From Dastarcus helophoroides (taxonomy: Eukaryota; Arthropoda; Insecta; Coleoptera; Bothrideridae): a stretch of 64,000 nt of DNA. A program made the position numbers and the translations under genes. The stretch is taken from assembly GCA_028583605.1 (NCBI GenBank), contig CM053327.1, positions 41,067,559-41,131,558 of the forward strand, given 5' to 3'. Under the pieces are notes generated by a model. That model did not search any database and was not told the DNA's origin. It saw nothing but the letters and a program-made list of their open reading frames with translations. Within the stretch, counting starts at the first letter, position 1, and each line of letters opens with the position of its first letter. Positions 35,701-46,544 of the stretch are shown piece after piece.

Positions 35701-38552
35701 TTTGTAAAATTTTAAGTCCTGAAATTTTCGACTTTTATCAAAGCTCCATCTTTCTCCGATTAAAAAAAATTAAATGGTTTTAAAGATTCGGATATTTTTC
35801 AAAATTTTTAATTTTTTGATGGAACGGACTGGTCCTTGGTTATCTTCAAAAATTGAAACACAGAACTTGTCCCCTGAAACCAAGAAAAATTAAAAAACAC
35901 AACAAAGGTTGCTCTAACGCGTTTCGACAGCCAAGCTGTCATCTTCAGAGAGAAACTAACATCTAATCTTAAAATTTAAAATTTAATTAATTTAAAATTA
36001 GAGTTAAAATTAGAGTTAGAGCAACCTTTGTTGTTTTTTAATTTTTTTTGGTTTTTAATTTTTGACAAACTTTTAAGTTTTAAAATATATGGATTTCCTC
36101 CAATATTTTTGTATTTTTAAAAATTTTTCTATTTTTTCAAAACTTTGGTTTTTTTTAAAGATTTCGAAGGTCTTTTGAAAATTTAGATTTTTTAAATCTC
36201 TGTATTATTTGAAATTGTTGACTATTTTTGTCGACTATATATCAAAATGTTTTCAATACTTTTGTAAATTGTGATTACTTTTTAAAAAATATTTTCATTT
36301 TACACATACAATTTATATTTTTTTAATGTAAAATTATCAATTAACAATTTTTACATTTCCGAAAAGATATTGACGCTATTTTGAAAACTTCATTTTAAAT
36401 TTTAATTCTATTTTTCGAAATTTTAAGTTTTAGTTCTGTTTTAATACCAAAGTTATTTCGAGAGTTTTTTCCAAGGTTGAATTTTTTTTATGTAAATTTC
36501 GACTTTTTTCCCGTAATTTGGAATTTTATCTTCAAATTTCGATGTTTAATCACTTTTTTTGACTTTAATTCTGAAGTTGAATAATTTTTATTGAAATATC
36601 GTTAGAACCTTTGTTGCAAATTTGAAGATTGCTTCAAAAATGCTAAAATATAATTTTAAATTTTTAATTTTTTTACCAAAAACTTGATTAATTTTTACCG
36701 GTTTTTGGAAAATAAAACCCTTTTTTTTAAAAATTACAATTTAGTCTTGTAATTTCGACTGTTTTCCCAAATCTTGCTAAATTATGTGGAAAATAAATTT
36801 ACAATTTAAATAAAAACTTTTAAAAATTTAAAAATGGAATCAGACTGAATTTGACACAAAAGCTGAATATTTTCTGGTGCAGCACCCCCACTTATTTTAG
36901 CTAAGAGTCGCCACTGCTGTCAATATATTTTATTATATAACTTAGATTTTATTTTGTCAGTTATGAAGGTCGTGCAACAAGTAAAATGCGTGTCATATTT
37001 TTTCAGTTATCCTTAGATCCAGCCTGTCGAGTATATCCGATGAAAATCAGTTGGGACGTATCGAACAAGTGTTGGATAAAATCAATCACGCTGCCAATGT
37101 ATCACTGGAGAAAATCCCACAACATTATAAGGGTAAGATGTGATGCATCTAATTCTCAGTCGCAAATTTTTCGAAGAAGTGAATAAGTTTTGATTTTTTA
37201 GTCTTAGGAATTCGTTTGCTAGATGAGGATGTTTGGAACAGAGAAGTTGATTATGCTTATTTAGTGTTCAATGGCAAACCCCATGAAGATTTATTCAATA
37301 TGTCTACATTTTTAATAAGTGATTCAACTTATTGTATTGAGAAGGTTATTAATTTGACCAAATCACATCAACCGAGAAATTGTACTTTACCCAAAAAATG
37401 CAAAAATATATTTATAAATCCTAATCATATGAGCTTTGGTTACTTACTGACGCACAGGTAATTGGTTGAATTGATATTGAACTCTGAAGCATAGCATTTT
37501 TACAATTTATTTTTAACTTTAATTTTTTTAGGTTTTTATTCTTTCTTTATGGAAAAAGCAAATGCGTTCAAATTTATAAGGCTTATTTATCGCAGCAGGA
37601 GGAAATTTGTTTTAAGATGTACGAACAAGCTGTCTCAGTTATGGCAAATCAGACTATTATTATAGATTTAATGTTTGAATACAGTAAGTATAAGATCTAC
37701 AAGATATTTGTTCAGTTGCTTATTACCTTAATTTTTCCTTCTTATTGTATTCGGTACTGATTTTCGGAATTCAAAGTTGAGGGATTTTCGATAATATCTT
37801 TAGGTCATAAGGTTTTTTACAGTTGCGATCAGATTCCAATTAGGGATGTTATAGAGTTCCGTAACCGTAATCGTAATCGTAATCGTAACCGTAACCGTAC
37901 AGTAACCAAAACTGTAGAATATCCGAAATAAAAAAATATCCGAATCCGTAACCGAAATTGATATAAATGTTTTGGATAATTTCGGAGAGTATTTGAAATA
38001 ATTTTGCTAATTTCAGTCGACAACTGTTGTTTTTTGTTTGAGTTCAATTCACTTACAAAGGGTAACCCCATTGTGCTTTCAAAGTACCGCGAGTAGGATG
38101 CAGAAATTAGGATAGATGGCGATGAACCGCCTTCCATTTACAAAGTAATTGTAAATATTAACTAGCTAATTAAATAACTAGAATGAATTTTAAATTATAT
38201 AAACAAATTTTTTATGTGTTTTAGTTTAATGATTCGCTTGGTCTTAATGTGATGTTTAATTCCAGTTTTAATGTGTGGTGGTGAAGGATATGCAAACTTT
38301 TTCAAAGTAAATTGGCTCAAGTATTTTATTTCTGCTCAGCATCCAGATGGTTGTTTCACAGAATCCATTGAGAAGGGTTTACTGTTAAGACGTGAGGATA
38401 AAGAATATATGGCTGCTACAAGAAGAAATAAGCGAAGATCATATATATTTCCAGATGGATGTTCTGATCATGCGACTGGATTGGCAACCGCTACATTAGC
38501 CTCTTATATTAAATATTTTTATTCGTTAGACCGGGGCCGTGCCGTCCTATAA
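29604..38552 (+). CDS. Secreted UPF0764 / C16orf89-like protein, five exons
   Basis: Exons 29604-29790, 37007-37132, 37202-37457, 37532-37683 and 38266-38552. They total 1,008 bases (335 residues), with all junctions GT-AG and phases 1, 1, 2, 1 agreeing. The ATG at 29604 gives a signal peptide (MLPLLIVLSFPSLVGS). Similarity to vertebrate C16orf89 runs throughout: LSALEKAVSF near the N-terminus, a Cys-rich middle (C...C...C), then CGGEGYANFFKVNWLK, GCF, a basic stretch (RRNKRR) and FPDGCSDHATGLATA near the C-terminus. Human C16orf89 is a secreted thyroid-expressed protein of unknown biochemical role, so no activity is proposed. Intron 1 is 7.2 kb and full of transposons. A hAT element inserted seven codons before the ancestral stop, so the protein now ends DRGRAVL. 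The frame is otherwise intact. Confidence 0.85.
29829..30024. mobile_element. Foldback element, family A
   Basis: Ends GGTGGAACAAACTAGTCC and, inverted, the outer arm. The central core reads CTGAAGATAATAGCTTGGCTATCGAAATGCG. Compared with other copies the stem has a paired change (AUAGC/GCUAU instead of ACAGC/GCUGU). Lies in intron 1 of the C16orf89-like gene, 38 bases after the donor. Confidence 0.65.
30025..30454. other. Intron sequence, no gene seen
   Basis: Mixed sequence with a segment of higher complexity at 30180-30290 (CCCGTCCAGCGTGGTGC, GTGACGTCACTAG), where TGACGTCA is a perfect CRE-type palindrome. No open frame recognised. Confidence 0.35.
30455..31975 (+). pseudogene. Ty3/gypsy retrotransposon fragment: integrase region, internally duplicated and broken
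   Basis: Parts of a gypsy pol 3' region appear in several frames. The piece before integrase (WKEAEGRPEWQVV) is present twice as ~142-base direct repeats (30458-30599, 30600-30741). Next come a linker region (TLEKIRKRFYWVNC), the core start (KIAIDVAG with the first catalytic Asp), then ILVAMEYISKWP, IPNQKAATVARVL, LPLFLMVYRAAIHETTGQTPAKVIFGRELR. The core is then repeated (about 31535-31950) with ~90% similarity. Many stops and frame changes make it inactive. No LTRs were found. It ends where the mariner fragment begins (31981). Confidence 0.85.
31981..32700 (-). pseudogene. Mariner transposase fragment (N-terminal two thirds)
   Basis: Minus-strand reading starts near 32672 with the HTH region (FHKGRKAAEAHKKIYEVYGGD, then KFRSGDFSLKGDQRSSRPTKIDNNQI). 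After frame breaks it reaches the first catalytic region (RIITGNENGS) and then a middle block (IMLLIWWDYKGFVYFKLLPRNQTINSDVYC...EKRPELTNRKGIV). It is cut off immediately before the second catalytic Asp (HHDNA motif). Several frameshifts and stops; inactive. Located in intron 1 of the C16orf89-like gene, opposite to it. Confidence 0.85.
32701..32937. other. Spacer after mariner fragment
   Basis: Probably the mariner 5' untranslated end (32700-32790) plus unique sequence. A clear inverted terminal repeat was not found. Confidence 0.3.
32938..33143. mobile_element. Foldback element, family A
   Basis: Outer arms (AAAAATTGAAATACGAATC and its inverted partner at 33095-33120), end motif CGTTCGTTCCACC. 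It includes a minus-strand core, CTGAAGATGATAGCTTGGCTACCGAAACGGG, in which one stem pair is mismatched, and a shorter plus-strand remnant (TGGTTATCGAAACGCG) near 33050. Confidence 0.6.
33214..36916. mobile_element. 3.7 kb non-autonomous hAT-like element
   Basis: Left end TAGTGGCGGCTCGCG and right end (reverse complement) CAGTGGCGACTCTTAG match at the terminus (AGTGGCG-CTC). A perfect 8-bp duplication CTGTCAAT flanks the element (33206-33213 and 36917-36924). GCAGCACCCCC occurs close to both ends. The interior is T-rich quasi-repeat with a family A foldback (35817-36066) nested in it and no transposase. Lies wholly in intron 1 of the C16orf89-like gene. Confidence 0.75.
35817..36066. mobile_element. 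Foldback element, family A, nested in the hAT-like element
   Basis: Left half (GATGGAACGGACTGGTCC through AACGCGTTTCGACAGCC) is the best-preserved copy. On the minus strand (35952-35912) it has CUCU/AGAG flanking helix, CUGAAGA, one extra U, GACAGC/GCUGUC stem, GAAA, CGCG, U-U. The right half is degraded after an AT-rich insertion (35955-36010). Confidence 0.65.
37007..38552 (+). CDS. C16orf89-like exons 2-5
   Basis: Exon 2 (37007-37132) follows TTTTTTCAG and ends AAG G|GTAAGA. Exon 3 (37202-37457) follows TTTTTTAG and ends CAC AG|GTAATT. Exon 4 (37532-37683) follows TTTTTTTAG and ends TAC A|GTAAGT. Exon 5 (38266-38552) follows TTCCAG. Introns are 69, 74 and 582 bases. The last intron holds a run of CGTAAC/CGTAAT hexamers (37860-37900) and a dispersed repeat (38035-38140). 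Exon 5 carries the most conserved block (CGGEGY...FPDGCSDHATG). Its final six codons and the stop at 38550-38552 are transposon sequence. Confidence 0.85.
38035..38140 (-). repeat. Dispersed repeat shared with 22740-22880
   Basis: Contains CAAAGGGTAACCCCATTGTG, TTCAAAGTACCGCGAG and ATGGCGATGAACC, the same order as the copy at 22.8 kb. It sits in intron 4 of the C16orf89-like gene, beside CGTAAC/CGTAAT hexamers (37860-37900). Confidence 0.5.
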
Positions 38553-39139
38553 TGGAAAGAGGCAACCGCATCGGGTAGCACCTTAAGGGGGCGGCATAAG
38601 CATCTAAATCAAAATAAAATGTGAACCATTCGATAATTAAAAATTTTTACACATCGCTTTTCTATATCAGTCTATGTCAAAGGTGGGGAAATGCGATTCT
38701 TCTTCAAATTTCAATGTTTTTTTTTTTAATTCACAAGATACAATTCTTGTAAATAGTTTAAGCTAAAAATTCCAAAGTGTATAAAAAATGTTTCGAAATT
38801 ACAAAATTAAAATTATGCTTTCCGAAAAGGTGTAGAACACTTTACGGACAAAATTTCGAACTTAAACTCTCGATTTTGCTGAAATAATTTAAAATTTGGA
38901 TAAAATGCAAATTAACAGATATAAAACTGACAAATATTAAAAAAAAACACTTCTTGAAATAAAAAAAAAAGCCATCAGTCATGTCACATCAATCAAGCCC
39001 CAATTTCGCAAGAAGAAGAAAAAAAGACATCGTTAGAAGAAAATTAAGAAAAATATAAATAAAACTTAAATGATAACTAAAAAAGGTTTATAAAAAAGTC
39101 AACTTTTGAGATTAAATTAATATTCATGAAAAGGAAAAA

Positions 39140-40560
39140 CACTAAAACAAAAGTTGATCGTTTTTTCATAAATGTCGAGTTTTTTTTTCGAATTTTTCGT
39201 TTTTTCTCAAAATTCTGATTACATTTTACAATTCCTGTATTTTCAAGACTAAACTAAAAATTTTGAAAAGGAATAGAAATTTAAAAATGTTTTTAAAAGT
39301 TTTAAAATGAAAGATGGACAAATCAGGATCAGATAAACGAGAAAACAGTTATTGTTTTAAAAACGTCAAAAATTCAAGCTTACAGTCAAAATTTCAGGAG
39401 AAACGTGAACATTAAATTTTGGCTCCATTAGATTTTGAAAGATTAAAAAAACAGAAAATTCAAAAACTTCAAAAATGTCAAAATTTTGAAAGAAAGCAAG
39501 TTTAAAAAAGTGGCTTTTTAAAAAATTGAAAAATTACGAAATCGAGAAATTTTAAAAAAGGTTCAAACTTAAAAAAACCGAAATATTAAGTTTTTTTAGA
39601 AATATAATTAATGTAAAGAAAAAAAACTAAAAGTTTGATCGTTTTTTCATAAATTTCGAGTTTTTTTCTCGAAATTTTCGTTTTTTCCTAAAATTCTGAG
39701 TAAACATTTTATAATTCTCATATTTTCGAGACTAAACTAGAAATTTTGAAAAGGAATCGAGATTTAAAAATGTCTTTAAGAATTTTAAGGTAAAAGATGG
39801 ACAAATCGGGATCAGATAAACAAGAAAACAGTTATTATTTCAAAACGTCAAAAATTCAAGCTTACAGTCAAAATGTCAGAAGAAACGTGAACATTAAATT
39901 TTGGCTCCATTAGATTTTGAAAGATTGAAAAAACAGAAAATTCAAAAACTTCAAAAAAGTCAAAATTTTGAAAAAAAGTAAGTTTAAAAAAGTGGTTTTT
40001 TAAAAAATTGAAAAGTGATGAAACCAAGGAATTTTAAAAAAGGTTCAAACTTAAAAAACCCGAAATAATAAGTTTTTTTAGAAATTTAATTAATTTAAGA
40101 AAAAAACTGAAATAAGGTTTGATCGTTTTTTCATAAATGTCGAGTTTTTTCTCGAAATATTTATTTTTTCTCAAAATTCTGAGTTTACATTTTACAATTC
40201 TTATATTTTCGAAACTAAACTAGAAATTTTAAAAAGGAATTGAAATTTGCAAATGTCTAAGAATTTTAAGATAAAAGATGGACAAATCAGGATTAGATAA
40301 ACGAGAAAACAGTTATTATTATTTTAAAAAGTCAAAAATTCAAGCTTACAGTCAAAATTTCAGGAGAAACGTGAACATTAAATTTTAGCTCCATTCGATT
40401 TTGAAAGATTAAAAAAACAGAAAATTCAAAAACTTCAAAAAAGTCAAAATTTTGAAAAAAAGTAAGTTTAAAAAAGTGGCCTTTTAAAAAATTTAAAAAT
40501 TATGAAACCAAGGAATTTTAAAAAGGGTTCAAACTTGACAAAAACCGAAATATTAATGTT
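39140..40560. repeat. ~485 bp tandem repeat, three units, inside the hAT element
   Basis: Marker TTGATCGTTTTTTCATAAAT occurs near 39157, 39637 and 40117. Each is followed by shared sequence including GATGGACAAATC and AAACGTGAACATTAAATTTT. Units are clearly diverged from one another. Confidence 0.7.
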
Positions 40561-42560
40561 TCTTTAGAAATTTAGGGCAAAAGTCGAAATTTCGAAAATA
40601 AGACATAACTTTCAAAAAAAAGTATTAATTTTGAGAAGCAGTCAAAAATTTGAAAATTGGTTGAAATTTTTGATAAAAGTGAAAATTGTTAAAAAAAAAA
40701 ATTCAAAAACAGACATTTAGAAAAAATAAAAAATTGCAAAAAAGTTGGAATTTTTGATATAAATGAAAATTATGAAAAAAGAACAAAATTTTGAGTCCAG
40801 ATTTTGAAAAAATAAAAAATTGCAACAACTTACCAAGAAAAAATTTCAAAATTTGGAGAGAAATTGACATTTTGAAGAAAAAATCGAAATTTTTTAAAAA
40901 GAATTAAAATTTTGTCAATACAAAAAGGCAAAAAATAAAGATGCATAATTTAAAAAAAATTTAATAAGGTCAAAAGTTTCCAAAAAAAGTATAATTTTTC
41001 AAAAGTTCAAATCTTCAAGTAACATCAAAGCTGAGAGAACAAATCAAATTATTAAAACTCGATCGAAATTTAAAAAAAAAAGTGGAAATTACTCAAAAAG
41101 AACGTGAAAATTTTACAAGTCGAGTTATTACGATAAAATCAAAAATTTCAGAACTGAAGTAATTCCTCCAAAAAGTAAACTATGAAAATAAAAATTTTGG
41201 GGAAACTTTGAAATGTTCAGAAGATTTTGAGAAAATAAAAAATTGCAACAACTTACCAAAAAAAAATTTCAAAATTTGGAAAAAAATATGACAATATGAC
41301 AAATAAAAATTTTTGAGAAAATTTGAAATGTTCAAACTCAAAATCCTCAAAGAGATAAAAATTTAAAATATTCGAACTTTAAGAAAAATCGAAATTGAAA
41401 CAAAAAGTAAACATAGTTATAAATTTTTTAAAAAAATAGAATTTTTCGAAAAAGTCAAAATTTTGAAAACAGTAGAAGAGAATTTTGTGCAGAAGTTTTG
41501 ACAAAAGTATACAAAAAAAAAAACAATTATTTTCAATAACGTCGAAATCTTCCATTGTAAAGTTTTTCAAAAGTTAAAATTATTGAAATTTAAAGTCGAA
41601 AATCAAAATTTTTATAATAATCTAAAATTGAAGAAAAAGTCATGTTTAAAAAAAATTGAAATGTTGAAAAAAGTGGAATTTGTGAAATTTGAAATTTTTA
41701 ATAGTGCCAACATTTCAAAAAAATTCAAAATTTTCAAGTTAAATTTAACAATAAAATGGATTTTCAATAATGTCGAATCAAAAAAAGAAAATCAAAATAC
41801 TTAGAAGGCAAAATTTCCAAAAGAAATAAAATCTGAAAAAACACGATATTTCGAAAAAATCGAAAATTTCGAAAGAATAGAAACATTGAAAAAAATCTGA
41901 CATATTTCAAAATAAGTTGAAAATTTGAAAACAGTGTGAATCCTTTTAAAAAAATTGAAAACATTAAAATAAAGTCGCGGTTTTTCAAAAAGTGACAACT
42001 TCGAATAAAAGTCAATTTGAAATTTAGCAACTTCAAAAAAAAGTAGAAGGTCAAATTATTCAAATAAGATGGAAATTGAAAAAAAAGATCATTTGTTTTT
42101 AAATCGCAGTTTTCAATGGTCAAAATTTTGGACAAAGTTGAAATGATTTTAAAAGGGCAAGATTAAAAAAAGAGTAGAATGTTAAAAACATCAAATATTT
42201 TTTTAAAAGGTCGAAAAATTCGAGAATCTAAATGTTCAAAGTTGACATTTATAAGAAACTGATATTTTCAAAAAAGCAGAATTCTTCGAAGAATATCGAA
42301 GTTTATAACAAAATGAAAATTTCGAGAAAAAGACGAAATATCGAAAAAATCAAAATTTTCAAATAAAGCTCAGATATGGAATGAACATTTTCAAAAATTT
42401 TAAAAGCATTTAAATTTTGAAAAATAACGTCGAAGTGTTTCTTTCCAAGTTGAAATTTTAAAAATGTCAAAGTTCATAATTATTAGCAATAAAAATTCTT
42501 AGTATTCAAAAAAAGTCGAAATTTCGAGGAAGGTTTAATATTGTGAGAAAAAAATTAGGA
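40560..42560. repeat. A-rich quasi-repeats (rest of the hAT interior)
   Basis: GTCGAAATTT/AAAAAAGT words with no gene. Small frames on both strands (41379-42135) are Lys/Asn/Phe-rich artefacts. Confidence 0.6.
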
Positions 42561-42648
42561 TTTTCAAAAAAAAAAGAAAACTTATGGGGCGGCATTTTGA
42601 AGAGTTGGGTCATACTGAGAAAATTCACCGCACGGCCCTGCGTTAGAC

Positions 42649-42904
42649 TATTTAAAGAATAATCCTCATTAAACGCTGCTATACAATTTTTATGATTAAT
42701 ATTAATTTTGTAACTTTATTACGTATTAAAACTTCAAATAGGATTGACATTTTTGTGACATTCTGCTGAAAATATTGAACCAGAGAAGGATTTTATCTTA
42801 ACATTTTCATTATTTATATTTATAATATATACATTTTCGCATATTCAATTTAACTTCAGTGGTAGGGTTAGATTATCAGACAAATTTAGCTTTCAATTCA
42901 ACGA
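42649..42904. other. Ancestral C-terminal codons, stop and 3' flank of the C16orf89-like gene
   Basis: 42649-42669 encodes YLKNNPH in the pre-insertion frame and TAA is at 42670-42672. The following AT-rich sequence was probably the original 3'UTR. Transcripts ending inside the hAT element would no longer include it. Confidence 0.5.
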
Positions 42905-42985
42905 GCGAATGTGGCGCAGTGGTAGAGCAGTTGCTTCGGGCGTGGCTGGTCCGAGTTTCGAACCTCGCTACCGATCCCGCGTTTT
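42905..42985 (+). repeat. tRNA-derived SINE-like head (A and B boxes)
   Basis: An A-box-like sequence TGGCGCAGTGGTAGAGC (42912-42928) is followed about 25 bases later by a B-box-like GAGTTTCGAACCTC (42953-42966), the spacing of a pol III internal promoter. No acceptor stem can be formed and the T-stem is imperfect, so this is not a functional tRNA. A tetranucleotide array begins ~25 bases downstream, as often seen at SINE tails. Confidence 0.5.
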
Positions 42986-43009
42986 TTAAAATCTATTACG
43001 GGATCTGTT

Positions 43010-45575
43010 CATAGGTACCTACCTATCTACTTATCTACCTATCTACCTATCTACCTATCTACCTATCAACCTATCAACCTATCTACCTATCTACCTATCT
43101 ACCTATCTCTACCCATCTACCCATCTACCCATCTACCCATCTACCCATCTACCCATCTACCTATCTACCTACCTACCTACCTAGCTATCTAGCTATCTAG
43201 CTATCTAGCTGTCTAGCTGTCTAGCTGTCTAGCTGTCTAGCTATCTACCTATCTACCTATCTACCTATCTACCTATCTACCTACCTACCTACCTACCTAC
43301 CTACCTATCTAGCTATCTACCTATCTACCTATCTACCTATCTACCTATCTAGCTATCTAATCTAGCCATCTATCTATCTACCTATCTACCTATCTAGCTA
43401 TCTAGCTATCTAGCTATCTACCTATCTACCTATCTACATATCTACCTATCTATCTATCTACCTATCTACCTACCTACCTATCTACCTATCTACCTATCTA
43501 CCTACCTACCTACCTACCTACCTACCTATCTAGCTATCTACCTATCTACCTATCTAGCTATCTAGCTATCTAGCCATCTACCTATCTACCTATCTACCTA
43601 CCTACCTATCTACCTATCTACCTATCTAGCCATCTACCTATCTACCTATCTACCTATCTAGCTATCTACCTATCTACCTATCTACCTATCTACCTATCTA
43701 CATATCTACATATCTACCTATCTACCTATCTACCTATCTACCTATCTACCTATCTACCTACCTACCTACCTACCTACCTACCTATCTACCTATCTACCTA
43801 TCTACCTATCAAGCTATCTAGCTATCTAGCCATCTACCTATCTACCTATCTACCTATCTACCTATCTACCTATCTAGCTATCTACCTATCTAGCTATCTA
43901 GCTATCTACCTATCTACCTATCTACCTATCTACCTATCTACCTACCTACCTATCTACCTATCTACCTATCTACCTATCTACCTATCTACCTATCTACCTA
44001 TGTACCTATGTACCATGTACCTATCTACCTATCTACCTTTCTACCTACCTAGCTATCTAGCTATCTAGCTATCTAGCTATCTAGCTATCTAGCTGTCTAG
44101 CTGTCTAGCTATCTACCTATCTACCTATCTACCTATCTACCTATCTACCTATCTACCTATCTACCTATCTACCTATCTACCTACCTACCTACCTACCTAC
44201 CTACCTACCTACCTACCTACCTACCTATCTAGCTATCTAGCTATCTACCTATCTACCTATCTAGCTATCTAGCCATCTACCTATTTACCTATCTACCTAT
44301 CTACCTATCTACCTATCTACCTATCGAGCTATCTACCTATCTACCTATCTACCTATCTGCCTATCTACCTACCTACCTATCTACCTATCTACCTACCTAC
44401 CTACTTACCTACCTACCTATCTAGCTATCTAGCTATCTAGCTATCTAGCTATCTACCTATCTAGCTATCTAGCTATCTACCTATCTACCTATCTACCTAT
44501 CTACCTACCTACCTATCTACCTATCTACCTATCTACCTATCTACCTATCTACCTATCTACATATCTACCTATCTACCTATCTACCTATCTACCTATCTAC
44601 CTATCTACCTATCTACCTATCTACCTATCTACCTATCTACCTATCTACCTATCTACCTACCTACCTACCTACCTACCTATCTAGCTATCTACCTATCTAC
44701 CTATCTAGCTATCTAGCTATCTAGCCATCTACCTATATACCTATCTACCTATCTAGCTATCTAGCTATCTACCTATCTACCTATCTACCTATCTAGCTAT
44801 CTAGCTATCTACCTATCTACCTATCTACCTATCTACCTATCTACCTATCTACCTATCTACCTATCTACCTATCTACCTACCTACCTATCTACCTATCTAC
44901 CTATCTACCTATCTACCTATGTACCTATGTACCTATCTACCTATGTACCTATCTACCTATCTACCTATGTACCTATGTACCATGTACCTATCTACCTACC
45001 TAGCTATCTAGCTATCTAGCTATCTAGCTATCTAGCCGTCTAGCTGTCTAGCTATCTACCTATCTACCTATCTACCTATCTACCTATCTACCTATCTACC
45101 TATCTACCTACCTACCTACCTACCTATCTAGCTATCTAGCTATCTAGCTATCTACCTATCTACCTATCTAGCTATCTAGCCATGTACCTATTTACCTATC
45201 TACCTATCTACCTATCTAGCTATCTAGCTATCTACCTATCTACTTATCTACCTATCTACCTATCTACCTACCTACCTATCTACCTATCTACCTATCTACC
45301 TATCTACCTATCTACCTATCTACCTATCTACCTATCTACCTACCTACCTACCTACCTACCTACTTACCTATCTAGCTATCTAGCTATCTAGCTATCTAGC
45401 TATCTACCTATCTACCTATCTACCTATCTACCTATCTACCTACCTACCTATCTACCTATGTACCTATGTACCATGTACCTATCTACCTATCTACCTTTCT
45501 ACCTGTCTACCTGCCTACCTGTCTACCTATCTACCTATCTACCTGTCTACCTATCTACCTGTCTACCTATTTGAT
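43010..45575. repeat. CTAC/CTAT tetranucleotide array, about 2.6 kb
   Basis: Tandem tetranucleotides, mostly CTAC-CTAT, with blocks of CTAG-CTAT, CTAC-only, CTAG-CTGT, CCAT-CTAC and GTAC-CTAT. Longer segments recur, for example blocks around 44030-44110 and 44985-45060 share GTACCTATGTACCATGTAC followed by the CTAG/CTGT run. This shows ~950-base higher-order duplication. The Tyr-Leu-Pro frame at 45182-45391 is a translation of the repeat. Confidence 0.95.
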
Positions 45576-46544
45576 AATAAATTCAAAATTTGGAAATAAA
45601 ATCGGATATACACAAATTCATTAAAAAATACTGGATATTTCGATTTTTTCAACAAAGTTGAAATTTTAAAAACTGGAAATTAGAAACATTGAAATGTTTA
45701 AGAAGTCAAATTTTTTAAAACGGTGAAAATTGAAATTTTCAGTTAGAGTGGAAGTTTTCAAAATAGGCAAAATTTTGAAAAAAGTATGACATTTTTGTAA
45801 AAGTCGAAACTTTGCAAAAAGTCGAAATTGTAAAAGTCCAAACTTTAAAAAAAGTCGAAATTGTAGAGAAAAAGACTGAATTTAAAAACGCATATATTTC
45901 AAAAAAAGCGATATTTAATAAGTCGATTTATTTAAGCAAATTAAATAAATTAGTGGCCCGGAAATGGTGAATGGGATCGAGGGATATATCAATTAGTTTC
46001 TAAATAAATTTTAATCGTCGAAAAAGTAAAATTTTTTGAACTTACTTCACTAGTCGATAGATAATACATTAAAAAAATATCGGTGAGGTAAGTTCAAAAC
46101 GGTGTCGATGGTATATTGATACCGTCGATACATCGGAACGAAAGTATCGATACAAAAATATCGAACATCGAAACGAAAATATCAATGTTTTTGATACATC
46201 GATATATCGTATGATATCCCTAATTTCAGCTCTTGCTATTATTTCAATTGAAAATCACGTAGCTCATTTGTTAAATTATTATGATTTTAATTAATGATTT
46301 TAGTCTTAGAAAAAGCCGTAAACATCATTTCTGAATCCCTGGTTCTTTTAAGACATTAATGCACCAGAATTGTCATGATTAATAATTTTTTATCTTAGTG
46401 TATATTAATTTTTCTTAAATTCCAATAAACAATTTTTAAACTTTAAATTTATTTATTTATTACTTTGTATTTCTCGTCAAGTATCATCATTAAAACCAAT
46501 TCCACAAAGACAAGGGCCTCGCAAAGATGTACCCGCCCGGAGCC
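45576..46544. other. A-rich repeats and a TATCGATA-rich element end
   Basis: 45580-45930 is A-rich quasi-repeat. 46070-46215 is dense in ATCGATA/TATCGAT words (GTATCGATAC, ACATCGATATATCG), resembling termini of insect transposons, but no boundaries could be set. 46230-46470 is AT-rich, with no gene. Confidence 0.4.

Larger units (their letters stand above)
38532..42640. mobile_element. 4.1 kb non-autonomous hAT element inserted in the last exon
   Basis: Left end CGGGGCCGTGCCGTCC and right end (reverse complement) CAGGGCCGTGCGGTGA match at 12 of 16 positions. A perfect 8-bp target duplication, CGTTAGAC, lies at 38524-38531 and 42641-42648. The interior is A-rich quasi-repeat with a ~485-base tandem repeat (39140-40560) and no transposase. 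Removing the element restores the C16orf89-like frame to ...SLDYLKNNPH and a stop at 42670-42672. With the element in place the gene uses transposon codons and a stop 21 bases into it. Confidence 0.85.

Noticed and set aside
37860..37900. Telomere-like repeat (CGTAAC/CGTAAT)n
   Set aside because: Hexamer differs from the insect TTAGG telomere unit, is only about seven units long and is internal to an intron.
41379..42135. Phe/Asn-rich frames in the 4.1 kb hAT element
   Set aside because: Compositional; no transposase motif and no similarity to each other.
42905..42985. Functional tRNA gene
   Set aside because: A and B boxes are present but the acceptor stem cannot form and the T-stem is imperfect, so a SINE-type derivative fits better.
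45182..45391. Tyr-Leu-Pro-Ile repeat ORF
   Set aside because: Translation of the CTAC/CTAT array.
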